Assembly (NCBI RefSeq): GCF_002025665.1
Contig: NZ_CP018786.1
Span: 1,240,001 to 1,304,000 of the forward strand
DNA: 64,000 nt
Source of the DNA: Chryseobacterium indologenes
GTDB taxonomy: Bacteria; Bacteroidota; Bacteroidia; Flavobacteriales; Weeksellaceae
Direction of reading: 5' to 3'
Positions 28,076 through 36,830 of the stretch are shown here, one piece after another (position 1 is the stretch's first letter; each line of letters begins with the position of its first letter). A program made the position numbers and the translations under genes. Under the pieces are notes generated by a model that saw nothing but the letters and a program-made list of their open reading frames with translations, was not told where the DNA came from and did not search any database.

Positions 28076-29545
28076 CCTTTGAAACATAATATTGGTCGTA
28101 GAGAATAATTGACCTGACAATTAAGGTTTATTATGAATCTACACAATTGACAAATCATCATTTGTAATACCAATCGACTATTTTCAAGTGGGATAGCCCG
28201 AAGGAAATCTTAGATGCTATGGTATAGTTTTTTATTCTTTTCTATCTCATAAAAATAAACCTATGGACTACTTGTTATTTTTCTTCAAAGATTATAAATT
28301 CACTTTGCTTTACACTCAGAAATCCAAACTTTCATAAGATGTTAGTATTCAATCTCGTATAGTACTTTAACCTTGCACTGTCGGTCACTTTTTAACTCGA
28401 AAATTTTCACACTCAAAATTCTATTTTAAAATGGATACAAAATAAAGGCGTCTGCTTTTGATACTATAGGTTTGGCAAATTGTATGTGGATGTGTTTAAG
28501 TGATTGACTTCCATTTTTTTTAAAAATTATGATAGGTGTATGATAGGTGAAAATAATTTTTACATGACTATAGTTTTACTTTTAAACCGTATGTAAAAAT
28601 AGTTTTGAAAATGTCATCATTTTTAGTCATATGAAAATTAAGAAATAGATGCAGTGATATCAAAAGGTCCTAATTAAAAGATATCGTCATGAAATATACT
28701 GTATTGATAAGAAAGATATTAATAGTTGTAAGCACTGTATAGCATTTTATAAGTAAAAATAGGTGCTTATTCTCCGATATCAATTTTATGGTTTTATAGT
28801 AGAAGCTAGGTTAAAACTGGTCATGTGAGGTTTGTGGGTTAAGTAAAAAAATATAATAATAAATACATAATGATATGGTAAATGAAAATATTATTAATTT
28901 GTTTAATAGGGCAGGAATATCTGCAAATACACTTAAGATATGAAGAAAATTAAAACAAGAAAAAGTACGGGATACAAGATTATCTTTCGTAATGCTTTTA
29001 TTGTGTTCAAAAATATAAAAATGAGCAGGATATTTCGGATTTTGCAAGTGGAAGTAAAAATGATGTTCCTGAGAAAATTAGGAAAATATGAAATGACTCT
29101 AAAGGTCATTAATTAATCCGGGATGTACTTATAATAAGCTCTAAAGCCACCGATTTTATTGGTGGCTTTTTGAGCTTATATCAAAAAATAAATAGGGATC
29201 AATTCTCATAACCGGGTTGAAGCCATTATACGCCTTTTAAAGCAAACGCTTTTACGAAATTTTTTCTCGGAAATAATGGTATGATAAAGACATAAAAGAG
29301 TAACGGTTGTAAGTGTTGGCTGTTTTAGGGAAAACAGATAGTAGATTTCATAATCAAAAATTTTAATTCACGTATTTTAGACTTATTTATTTTTGGATTT
29401 ATTTTTTAATATATTGATTATTATATGATTGCGCAAATAGAGGGGTTGTTAGGGGGTTGTTTTTTTTCTTGTTTCATATATTCTGATTTGTTTTGTGAAA
29501 GCTTTTTGAACTTTTAATTTTTAATATGCTAAATACATTTAATCT
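28076..29545. other. Long gap (1.5 kb) without a supported gene
   Basis: No intact coding sequence was recognised. A 17-codon leader-like start near 28689 (MKYTVLIRKILIVVSTV then stop) and protein-like pieces near 28875-28960 suggest eroded genes. A strong terminator lies at 29136-29177. The 29200-29545 part is probably the promoter and 5' UTR of the surface-protein gene. Confidence 0.45.
29136..29177 (+). terminator. Rho-independent terminator
   Basis: GCCACC/GGTGGC core stem, embedded in AAGCTC/GAGCTT outer arms, with TTTTT between the inner and outer right arms. It is a two-tier terminator about 1 kb after the TPR regulator, with no ORF between them, so it may end an unannotated RNA. Confidence 0.75.
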
Positions 29546-30325
29546 ATGAAAAAAGTAATTTTATTGCTTCCCATAATACTTTGTGAAGCTATCTATGCCC
29601 AGGTTGGTATAAATACGTCAAATCCTCAGGGAACTTTCCATATCGATGGCGCAAATGATAACTCGCCGACAGGTATACCGGCAGTATCCCAGCAGAATAA
29701 CGACTTCGTAGTAACTTCGGCAGGTAATACGGGTATTGGTACAGTGGAACCTACAACAAAACTGGATATAAGAAGTGATAGTCAAGGGGCCATCAAAATC
29801 GTAGATGGAAGTGAAGGAGCTGATAAAGTTTTAATGAGTGATGGAAATGGAGTAGGTACCTGGAAAATTCCCGCATCTATAAGAGCAACGGCAAGTGGTG
29901 TCTTCCCATCACCAACAGCAAGTACAACTTCGGACGGCGGGTCTGGCAGACCTTACTCAAAAGTTTATATTGATCTTACACAAGGAAAATGGGCAGTGAA
30001 TGCGGGTTTAACCATAAGTAATAACACTAATCCAAATAAATTCTGGCTCCATGCTTATCTTTCTACTTCTCAAACCAGTACTGTGCGAACAGGTTTTACT
30101 CATTTAGGTCCTGCGGGAGCAAACACTGCCTATGCTTCTGTCATTTCTCCCAATACCGGCACTGGTAATGATGGAACCTTGAGTATGCTTACGGGTTCAT
30201 CTGTTATCGATGTTACCGCTCCGTCTGTTAGAATATATTTACTGATTGAAAATAAATCTTCAGGAATGTGGACTTTCGGTACGGGGGCCTACGAAAACTA
30301 TTTTTATGCAATACCATTAAATTGA
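29546..30325 (+). CDS. Secreted/surface protein, QVGINT type
   Basis: 259 aa: a signal peptide (residues 1-18), then the AQVGINTSNPQGTFHI start typical of Flavobacteriia surface proteins, a second similar unit (NTGIGTVEPTTKLDI), a linker ending ADKVLMSDGNGVGTWK, and a C-terminal domain from about 115 rich in Thr, Ser and Gly that looks like a beta-sandwich. It is likely a secreted or surface-exposed tip protein; its binding partner is unknown. It sits downstream of the TPR/LuxR-type regulator and ends before a strong terminator at 30469. Confidence 0.8.
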   Translation: MKKVILLLPIILCEAIYAQVGINTSNPQGTFHIDGANDNSPTGIPAVSQQNNDFVVTSAGNTGIGTVEPTTKLDIRSDSQGAIKIVDGSEGADKVLMSDGNGVGTWKIPASIRATASGVFPSPTASTTSDGGSGRPYSKVYIDLTQGKWAVNAGLTISNNTNPNKFWLHAYLSTSQTSTVRTGFTHLGPAGANTAYASVISPNTGTGNDGTLSMLTGSSVIDVTAPSVRIYLLIENKSSGMWTFGTGAYENYFYAIPLN

Positions 30326-30468
30326 TTATGATTAATGTTCTGTTAAACAGTAAAATACCCTGCCTTGTAAGGTGTATAAAAGAATAGAACATTATTAAAA
30401 ATTATACAGTTAAGAATGAAATCATTTATTACCCATTAATTGTTCCCCAATTAATAGCATGTTTTCAC

Positions 30469-30507
30469 ACCACCGGATGTTATGCAGCATCTGGTGGTTG
30501 TTTTTTA
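30469..30507 (+). terminator. Terminator after the surface-protein gene
   Basis: ACCACCGGATG and CATCTGGTGGT pair (one G-T) across TTATGCAG, followed by TGTTTTTT. It lies about 140 bases past the gene end. Confidence 0.8.
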
Positions 30508-30759
30508 TTGAAGAAATTTCTTATGTATACTTAAAACTATTTCTAAAATCAATTTTTTGATGGTATTAAATAGAAGGTGTAAGATAGTAATTCAGTAATA
30601 GTTAACCTTTTGCTGTTTAGGAAATTCTTTATAAAGTAAGTCACAGGGAGCAGATTTCGCATATAAAGCTGTCTGTAAAATACTTCATAGACAGCCTAAT
30701 GTTTTGTTAAAGATTATTGAAGCAGGATAAAGTTAAATATCCGATTTCACTAACAATAT

Positions 30760-31206
30760 TTATCTGTTTTCTATCCAGTCTACCAATAATTTACGCTCTG
30801 CAAAAAGCCATTTTCCATTTTGTTTCACGTAACGGTCATGGTATTTGATAGCTGCTATCATCAATTTCTGCTTACCCTCTTCTATAGTTAAATGATGGGC
30901 AAGACAATAAACGATTCCCTTTGCATGATCACCGCTGAGTTCTAAAGAACTTTGTCCGTTAAAATGCATCGTTCTTGTATAAGTATTCAGATGATCAAAT
31001 ACAGGAAACAGATCTGCTCTTCTACTTACAACCTGTGACGGGATTGCAGATTCTGGATCATAGTAAACTTCAAAATTAGTGTCTTCTGTAAACAATGCCA
31101 TTTGTCTTTGGGCTTCTCTTGTATCAGCGCAAAAAGCGTAATTGTCTACCAATTCACGAATAGCTATACGGTCTTCCGATTCTTGTATTGTTTTTTCGTA
31201 ATTCAT
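30760..31206 (-). CDS. NTF2/SnoaL-like protein
   Basis: 148 aa with a cone-shaped alpha+beta NTF2-like fold: SEDRIAIRELVDNYAFCADTR, LFTEDTNFEVYYDP, TRTMHFNGQ, IVYCLAHHLTI and DRYVKQNGKWLFAERKL. The family includes ring-hydrating enzymes and small-molecule-binding proteins; the active residues for a known reaction are not clear. It is 6 bases downstream of an AraC regulator gene that probably controls it. A close paralogue with two stop codons is at 22447. Confidence 0.88.
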   Translation of the reverse strand: MNYEKTIQESEDRIAIRELVDNYAFCADTREAQRQMALFTEDTNFEVYYDPESAIPSQVVSRRADLFPVFDHLNTYTRTMHFNGQSSLELSGDHAKGIVYCLAHHLTIEEGKQKLMIAAIKYHDRYVKQNGKWLFAERKLLVDWIENR

Positions 31207-31212
31207 TTTTTA

Positions 31213-32031
31213 TTATTTTTTGAGGATTAAACTTTTAGTTGGGGTAACTCCATACTTTTTTTTGAATGAAGTATAAAAATGGGACAGATTTTCAAACCCC
31301 AGTTCCATATATATATCTGATGATTTTTTATTTTCAAAGTGAATAAGCCGGTACGCTTCCTCAAGTCTTTTTTCTTTCAGCCATTTTGCCGGAGAAATAT
31401 TAAAAACCTGATAGAAATCTCGTTTGAATGAAGCTAAACTTCTTCCTGAAAGCTTAGCGAAGTTCTCTATAGGAGTATTATAGTGATAATTATTCAGCAT
31501 GAAATCCTCAAGGTTGATTTTGTGTGGTTCATTAAAATTAAACAAAAAGTTTTTAAATTTGGGATTAATTTTGAGTAATAACTCCACTGCTTCTGAGATT
31601 TTGGAAAATACCATTCCATTACTTCCATCTTTAGGTTGTTCTAAGTAGGGTAGTAGAGATTGAAAATAGCTTTTGAGAAAATTATCTGGAGGTAATAGTA
31701 TATTTTTTTTTTCAAAATACTTTTTATCAGCAGCAATACTGTGCATTGTTGCTATTTTTTTTAGGGTATCTGCTTTGAGAATAATCGAAATTGCTTTATA
31801 CTCTTTGGCAATCCCCGGGATTTTTAGTGTTTTGGCTAATTGATTTTTATGTGCTAAAAGAATACGATTCTTTTTCAATACAAAAACTCCGTGCTGATTA
31901 TAGATATGGGTTTCACCAGATACTTGGAACGCTAAAATATGTTCAGATATAAATTGTTCGTATCCCCATTGATCTTGTGAAGTACATGAATAAACAAATG
32001 AATTTTCTATTTGTGGAATAATGCTTTTCAT
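31213..32031 (-). CDS. AraC-family transcriptional regulator
   Basis: A 272-aa regulator. The N-terminal ~160 residues form a cupin-like sensing domain (HILAFQVSGETHIYNQHGVFVLKKN). The C-terminal two HTHs are clear: PIENFAKLSGRSLASFKRDFYQVF, SPAKWLKEKRLEEAYRLIH, then DIYMELGFENLSHFYTSFKKKYGVTP. It probably activates its neighbour, the NTF2-like gene, which is 6 bases downstream. Its start overlaps the upstream membrane-protein gene by 4 bases, so three genes form one unit. Confidence 0.9.
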   Translation of the reverse strand: MKSIIPQIENSFVYSCTSQDQWGYEQFISEHILAFQVSGETHIYNQHGVFVLKKNRILLAHKNQLAKTLKIPGIAKEYKAISIILKADTLKKIATMHSIAADKKYFEKKNILLPPDNFLKSYFQSLLPYLEQPKDGSNGMVFSKISEAVELLLKINPKFKNFLFNFNEPHKINLEDFMLNNYHYNTPIENFAKLSGRSLASFKRDFYQVFNISPAKWLKEKRLEEAYRLIHFENKKSSDIYMELGFENLSHFYTSFKKKYGVTPTKSLILKK

Positions 32032-32531
32032 AACATTGTAAATGTTAACAGTTTTTCATGATAGGCTTTATTTCTGGCTTCTGTATTGATATCAACAATC
32101 ATTAAAAAACAGGAAGTAATCATAACGGTAATCGTTATTGCCTTCCAGTTAGCTGATGTAGAAAATAGGAATAGAATAGTGGCTGCGATAATAATGAGGG
32201 GGAGTATTTTGAATACTGTTTTAAAATCAGCCTGAGATTTTGATGTTCTTGCAATTTCTTTTTTTACAAAGTTTTTACTATCGGTATTATAATCATTTTT
32301 GAATTGCTCTAAACGAGGTTTATTAGCCACATACAAGCCAATTCCAACAGTTGCAAGAAAAGATCCCGCAATGATCATCGGAATTACAAAAGCTTTGGCA
32401 GTAACCGATGTACCCCATATGGCAAATCCGGCAGCACTACACAGGCCTATGATACTAAATAAGCCAACAATTTTTGCTGAAAATAATTCTGCTAGTGCCC
32501 ACTCTGTACTGATTTTTAAAATGTCCATCAA
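32028..32531 (-). CDS. Hypothetical membrane protein, 167 aa
   Basis: Four predicted membrane segments in two pairs: IVGLFSIIGLCSAAGFAIWG, SFLATVGIGLYVA, then KILPLIIIAATILFLFS and ITVMITSCFLMIV. There is no signal peptide and a short charged loop between the pairs. The family is not recognised. It is the first gene of a three-gene unit with an AraC regulator (4-base overlap) and an NTF2-like protein, so it may be a transporter-like or stress-related part of the same response. Confidence 0.75.
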   Translation of the reverse strand: MMDILKISTEWALAELFSAKIVGLFSIIGLCSAAGFAIWGTSVTAKAFVIPMIIAGSFLATVGIGLYVANKPRLEQFKNDYNTDSKNFVKKEIARTSKSQADFKTVFKILPLIIIAATILFLFSTSANWKAITITVMITSCFLMIVDINTEARNKAYHEKLLTFTML

Positions 32532-32851
32532 TAAAGTTTTATATTACAAATTTAGAATGATACAAGATACTTCAAGTTTCTATAAAGCTCATTTTTTACT
32601 TTCTGTATTGTTCATTGTATGTTCAGTGGTTACGTTTTTTTATATAATTTAAAGGCATTGAAACATCAAGTCTGGATCGTAAGTCCCGATAATACTATTT
32701 ATTTTCTCTGTGAGATGTTATTTTTGTTCTTATGAGGTCTGCAAGCCAGATTGTAAAAGTTCAAAATAGATGTATAAAAAATATTAACTGAATAAATTTA
32801 AGATATAATTTTGTTTTTTTCTCCTTGAATATCAGGAGTTATCTTTAGTAG

Positions 32852-32878
32852 AGTACCTTTTGAGGGGTACTTTTTTTT
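32852..32878 (+). terminator. Terminator with T8 run
   Basis: AGTACC and GGTACT pair over a short loop, followed by TTTTTTTT. It sits just upstream of a broken surface-protein start at 32945. Confidence 0.7.
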
Positions 32879-32944
32879 GTAAAATGGTGTTTTTTGTATT
32901 GTTTTACAATTGTCTTTAAGAAATCAACCAATAAAAATAAATTT

Positions 32945-33072
32945 ATGAGAAAATTAATGATCTTATTGCCTAATGGTTTTATTCCTTTTGCATCTGTGAA
33001 TGCAGGCATACATGGTTTAAGTACAATTACGAAAAGGCAGCATTGAGCTTACTTAAGGTAAATGCAGAGTAA
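32945..33072 (+). pseudogene. Fragment of a QVGINT-type surface-protein gene
   Basis: MRKLMILLPNGFIPFASVNA is a signal-peptide-like start, then GIHGLSTIT resembles the GVGT-x-TP element. A frameshift at the A-run near 33030 leads to KAALSLLKVNAE, which looks like the KAALEL part of the family, before a TAA at 33070. Only the first ~40 residues survive. It is a relic of a cassette like that at 29546. Confidence 0.55.
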
Positions 33073-33635
33073 ATGCAGGCTGTAATAAGTAATTCTTTTT
33101 ACATAAATAGATTTTAGCTACAGAATGTTTATCTAATTATCAATTGACTATTCGCTTTGAAATGGTTTCATATACTGGGATTATCTGGAAGGATTACCAA
33201 TTTGTACTTTAATATATGATCAGCTCATGAGGATACTTTAGCATACTTTTCAGAATTGTCATTTATGGAGCTTATATCGCCCTGATTAATGATATATCTG
33301 CGTATTTAAAATAAATTTAGAGATTCCCTGAACTCACAAAAAATATCTATATGCAATTCCACTAAATTAGTGTTATTGCAGAAGTAAAGATCTACCTTCC
33401 CTCATCAGGTACATAAATGTGAAATTTAATAAGGCTATCTCAAAATGAGGTAGCCTTATTTTGTTAAAAAACATTCCAAGCAATAGGATATCATCTCTTA
33501 TGCTATTTCACGCCTATTATTAAGTTTCTTTTGTGAAAATTTTTCCAGTTTTCAGGAAGGAAAAAATGAAGCGTAAATGCTCCTATGTAAGCTAACAATT
33601 TAATAATAGATATCATATACACAAGATTTATTACC
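33073..33635. other. Gap with a two-way terminator
   Basis: No gene was recognised. A hairpin (AAGGCTATCTC with GAGGTAGCCTT, one wobble) at 33431-33457, followed by ATTTTGTT on the plus strand and preceded by an AT run, can end transcripts from both sides. Confidence 0.5.
33431..33457. terminator. Two-way terminator hairpin
   Basis: The 11-bp stem with a 5-base loop AAAAT has T-rich sequence on the 3' side on the plus strand. It lies about 180 bases past the stop of the minus-strand surface gene. Confidence 0.65.
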
Positions 33636-34283
33636 TTATAAAGGAGTGTAAATTATTGACATTATTGCAGTGTTTTCATTAAAAGGATTAGGGTCTCCAG
33701 TATTAATATTGCATTTAATAGTATTTCCGGGCTGTAGTTTTAATGATAAAACTTGGCTAACTGTATATCTATTACCAGTTAATACAATTCCACCTGAATT
33801 TTGTACATATCCGCTTGTTACGACAGCAAAATTCGCGCTGGTACCATTAAAATTAGATAAAAGAATACTTGCCGATATCTGATATACACCGGGAGAATTT
33901 ACTGTAAATGTATTTGTAGATGGATTCCATGTTCCGAGACTAGATGGCGGATTGATATCAACAGTATCAAAAATAACAGGACTAACAACATTTCCACCCG
34001 GGAATGGGGTAGGATTAGGGGTGTTAAGTTTCACACTTAATACTGTTTGAGGGATTTTTAGATTGGCTGTTAATACATTAGGATTAATTTGTGATACATT
34101 ACCGTTAGTATCAGAAATCAGAAGATTTGAATTGTTTATTGCAGTAGCTTGAGGCAATACTCTGATTCTTGTTTCTCCGTTTACATCCAACGTTTTCGTT
34201 GGTGCATTTGTATTAATTCCAATTTGTGAATGGAGCATATTAACAAATAATAATGTTAATAGTAAAATAAGATTTCTATTCAT
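33636..34283 (-). CDS. Secreted/surface protein, QIGINT type with jelly-roll domain
   Basis: 215 aa with a signal peptide (residues 1-19), a QIGINTNAPTKTLDVNGETR start, then LLISDTNGNVSQINP and a C-terminal domain from about residue 85. That domain resembles a C1q/TNF-like beta-sandwich (TFTVNSPGVYQISASILL, NTIKCNINTG). It is likely secreted and surface-exposed. It is on the minus strand, next to a second broken gene of the same type at 34353. Confidence 0.8.
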   Translation of the reverse strand: MNRNLILLLTLLFVNMLHSQIGINTNAPTKTLDVNGETRIRVLPQATAINNSNLLISDTNGNVSQINPNVLTANLKIPQTVLSVKLNTPNPTPFPGGNVVSPVIFDTVDINPPSSLGTWNPSTNTFTVNSPGVYQISASILLSNFNGTSANFAVVTSGYVQNSGGIVLTGNRYTVSQVLSLKLQPGNTIKCNINTGDPNPFNENTAIMSIIYTPL

Positions 34284-34352
34284 GACATGTAAAAATTTTA
34301 ATTAGCAAAATTGAATACAAAAATCAATTGATTTTTGTATGTTGAACTTTTT

Positions 34353-34703
34353 TTAGATTATGACTGTTTCGTTTAAATAATTAGTAATTGGCTCTCCAGG
34401 TAGGTGCCAGATGTGGAACGATTGCCTATTCTGACCGTTGATATTTAAAGTTTTTGTTAAAGGATAACTGATTGCCTGTGTGACATAAACAATAGCACCA
34501 GTTTGTTTGGATGAATAAGCATTATCTTTTGCTTTCAACTGGTACCCTGATAATCGATGGGAGCAAAACCTTTGATTATAGTTGGGCTTCTAGCTTTTGC
34601 TTTCATAGCTAATGTAGCGTACGACATTTGGGTACAGAATCCTATTTGAGCATGCAAAGCGTATAAGAATAATACAAAGAATAATAAAAATTTTCTCTTG
34701 GAC
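34353..34703 (-). pseudogene. Frameshifted surface-protein gene
   Basis: From the ATG at 34703, MSKRKFLLFFVLFLYALHAQ is an export signal, followed by a scrambled QIG start and KARSPTIIKGFAP. The frame stops at about 34553 and continues in another frame as KAKDNAYSSKQTGAIVYVT...KTLNINGQN to 34353. At least two frameshifts exist. It was a third surface protein of this locus. Confidence 0.65.
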
Positions 34704-35411
34704 ATAACCAATCTTTAAATTAAAAAATTAAACATATACAGCTGTATCCTTCGTAGTCAATACCTAATGCTTATTTGATTCGAACTTATAGGTATAGGCT
34801 TACATCATGAAACAGGGAGATGTGAAATTTTTTTAATTACAAACTAGTTTGTAATTAAAAAATTCATCTAATAATTTTTGGTTATTAATGAGTCAATATT
34901 AAATTTTTTTAAAAAAATCACAAAATTTTAAAGTACTCAATTACTACTCTATAATCCATAATTAAAAATAAAAAGTTAGTTTTCAGATCATTATGGAAAC
35001 TGTATTCAAATTGTCCCTCTGTATTTCTATTTATTGGTAAAAATGCATGTTTTGAGTTCATCAGTTATTTACACATAGCTATGTAGTTAAAAAAAGCTTT
35101 TTTTCCGTTTTTCTTAAAATGAATCCGATGACGATATATAAATTCGGTTGAGGTCAATATGATTTTATAAATGGCGAAGAGTCGTAAAAGAATTACTACT
35201 CTCAGATTAAAAGGGTACCGTCTTTAAAATAGTAAAAACTCTCATAATAGTATATGAATTAGTAATACTGTTATACTAAATTTACCCATATCACGTCCTG
35301 CAGATGATGAATAGGACGAAATCTGGACGTGTAAAATTATAGAGATGGATTATCAATAGCTGAAATACAGACGGAACTTATACAACACTCTAAAAAGATT
35401 TTTAAATATGC
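34704..35411. other. Gap of 700 bases without a recognised gene
   Basis: Very AT-rich, stop-dense sequence between the broken surface gene and the Crp/Fnr regulator. A sequence TTTACAAACTAGTTTGTAA-like palindrome (ACAAACTAGTTTGT, 34842-34855) is the only structure seen and may be an operator. Confidence 0.4.
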
Positions 35412-35990
35412 TTATTTCTTCACTCTTTTTCTGCGCAATCTGGCAAGGGTTTCAGGTGTAATTCCGATGTATGAAGCAATCATATGCTGAGGAATTCTGT
35501 TGACAATATGCGGATATTTTTCCAGAAAGCTTTCATATTTTTCTTCCGCGGTAAAACTCATATTTGCAAGGATTCTACTTTGGGAGACAATCAGACTTCT
35601 CTGGATAATCTGGCTGACCAGCTGGCCTAATTGAGGAATTTCCAGGCAAATCTCATCAAAATCTGTCTTCTCTATTAGAATTAATTCTGTAGGTTCTATG
35701 GCATCAATATTAAATCGTGAAACAGTTCCGTTTATTATACTTTCCCGATCTCCTGCCCAGTAGTTTTCAGAGGCGAAATTGATAATGTGCTGTGAGCCAT
35801 TTTCTGCAACGGAAAAAGTTTTCAATAATCCGCTGCACACAAAAGCATTGTATCGGAAAACATCCCCTTCCTGCAATAAAAATTCCTTTTTTACTAATTT
35901 TTTGGGACTGCATACAGATTCTATCAAGTGAATTTCTTTATTTGAAAGAATAATTTTATCGGTAAGATATTTAATAAAGATTTCGAACAT
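35412..35990 (-). CDS. Crp/Fnr-family transcriptional regulator
   Basis: 192 aa: a cyclic-nucleotide-binding-type domain (KEFLLQEGDVFRYNAFVCSGLLKTF, NYWAGDRESIINGT) and a short C-terminal helix-turn-helix (RIPQHMIASYIGITPETLARLRRKR). It lacks the cAMP-contacting Arg of CRP. Such regulators often control a neighbouring dehydrogenase gene; the truncated SDR is upstream on the same strand. It would act as a DNA-binding dimer in the cytosol. Confidence 0.88.
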   Translation of the reverse strand: MFEIFIKYLTDKIILSNKEIHLIESVCSPKKLVKKEFLLQEGDVFRYNAFVCSGLLKTFSVAENGSQHIINFASENYWAGDRESIINGTVSRFNIDAIEPTELILIEKTDFDEICLEIPQLGQLVSQIIQRSLIVSQSRILANMSFTAEEKYESFLEKYPHIVNRIPQHMIASYIGITPETLARLRRKRVKK

Positions 35991-36187
35991 CGTAATGATA
36001 GTTTAAGTTCTTAAATATGATTCACAAATTAAATACAAAGAAATAGAACTTTTTTGGTTCTAACCGTATTTTTCATCCATCAATTACCCTGTTATATGGA
36101 AAAATCCATTAACAGATATCTGCTAATGGATCAATCAAATGTCTATGCTTTTAAAGCTGCTGAATAAATTTTCAATTTTTAAGCAAC

Positions 36188-36830
36188 CTAAATTTTTGGA
36201 ACAAAGGTATCTCTCAGGACATTCATATAGTTTTCATCAGTTCCTCCATTCCTGATATCAATGAGTGGCTGTAAATCTGAGCCTATAACGTAACGCAGTG
36301 TATTGTTTTCATCTGTAGCGGCTTTAAAAATTGTTTCTGCTACATCAGTAGCCGTAGAACCTCCACTGCTGTAGATATTCTGAAATACCTCATCCATCTG
36401 TTTCAGATAATTGGTGTAATCAGTTAATGTCTGATTATCTGCAAAATTTGCTTTCGTAGTTTGTTCAAAATTAGTCGCAATATTTCCGGGTTCAATGATT
36501 CTGACGTTGATATTCTGGGAAGCCAATTCAAATGAAAGGGATTCAAAGAACCCTTCCAAAGCAAATTTAGATGCTGCATAAACCGATACAAGGGGAACCG
36601 TTACACGCCCCACTCCTGAGGTAATGGTAATAATATTTCCACTTTTCTGCGCGCGGAAATAGGGCAGTAATGCTCTTGTCATTTCCATGGTTCCAAAAAG
36701 ATTTACTGAAAACTGCCGATGAATCTGTTCTGAAGTAGTGGCTTCAAAAAGCCCATGCTGACCATAACCTGCATTGTTCAGGAGGACATCAATTTTGCCG
36801 AAATGAGAAACGGCGGTATCTCCTGATTGT
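36188..36830 (-). pseudogene. SDR dehydrogenase, N-terminus lost at the element junction
   Basis: The surviving frame (open to 36850) starts within an SDR: GKIDVLLNNAGYGQHG, then TITSGVGRV with catalytic Ser, YAASK with catalytic Tyr/Lys and EPGNIATN. The Rossmann glycine motif and first ~75 residues are missing. The same bases 36778-36825 also encode the last residues of the conjugative coupling protein in another frame, so the junction truncates both genes. It may still be read from Met at 36688, but it would be inactive. Related to the intact SDR at 21597. Confidence 0.85.

Noticed and set aside
28811..29047. 78-aa minus-strand ORF in the long gap
   Set aside because: Hydrophobic run and stop-rich context suggest a chance frame in AT-rich DNA; no start signal or partner gene.
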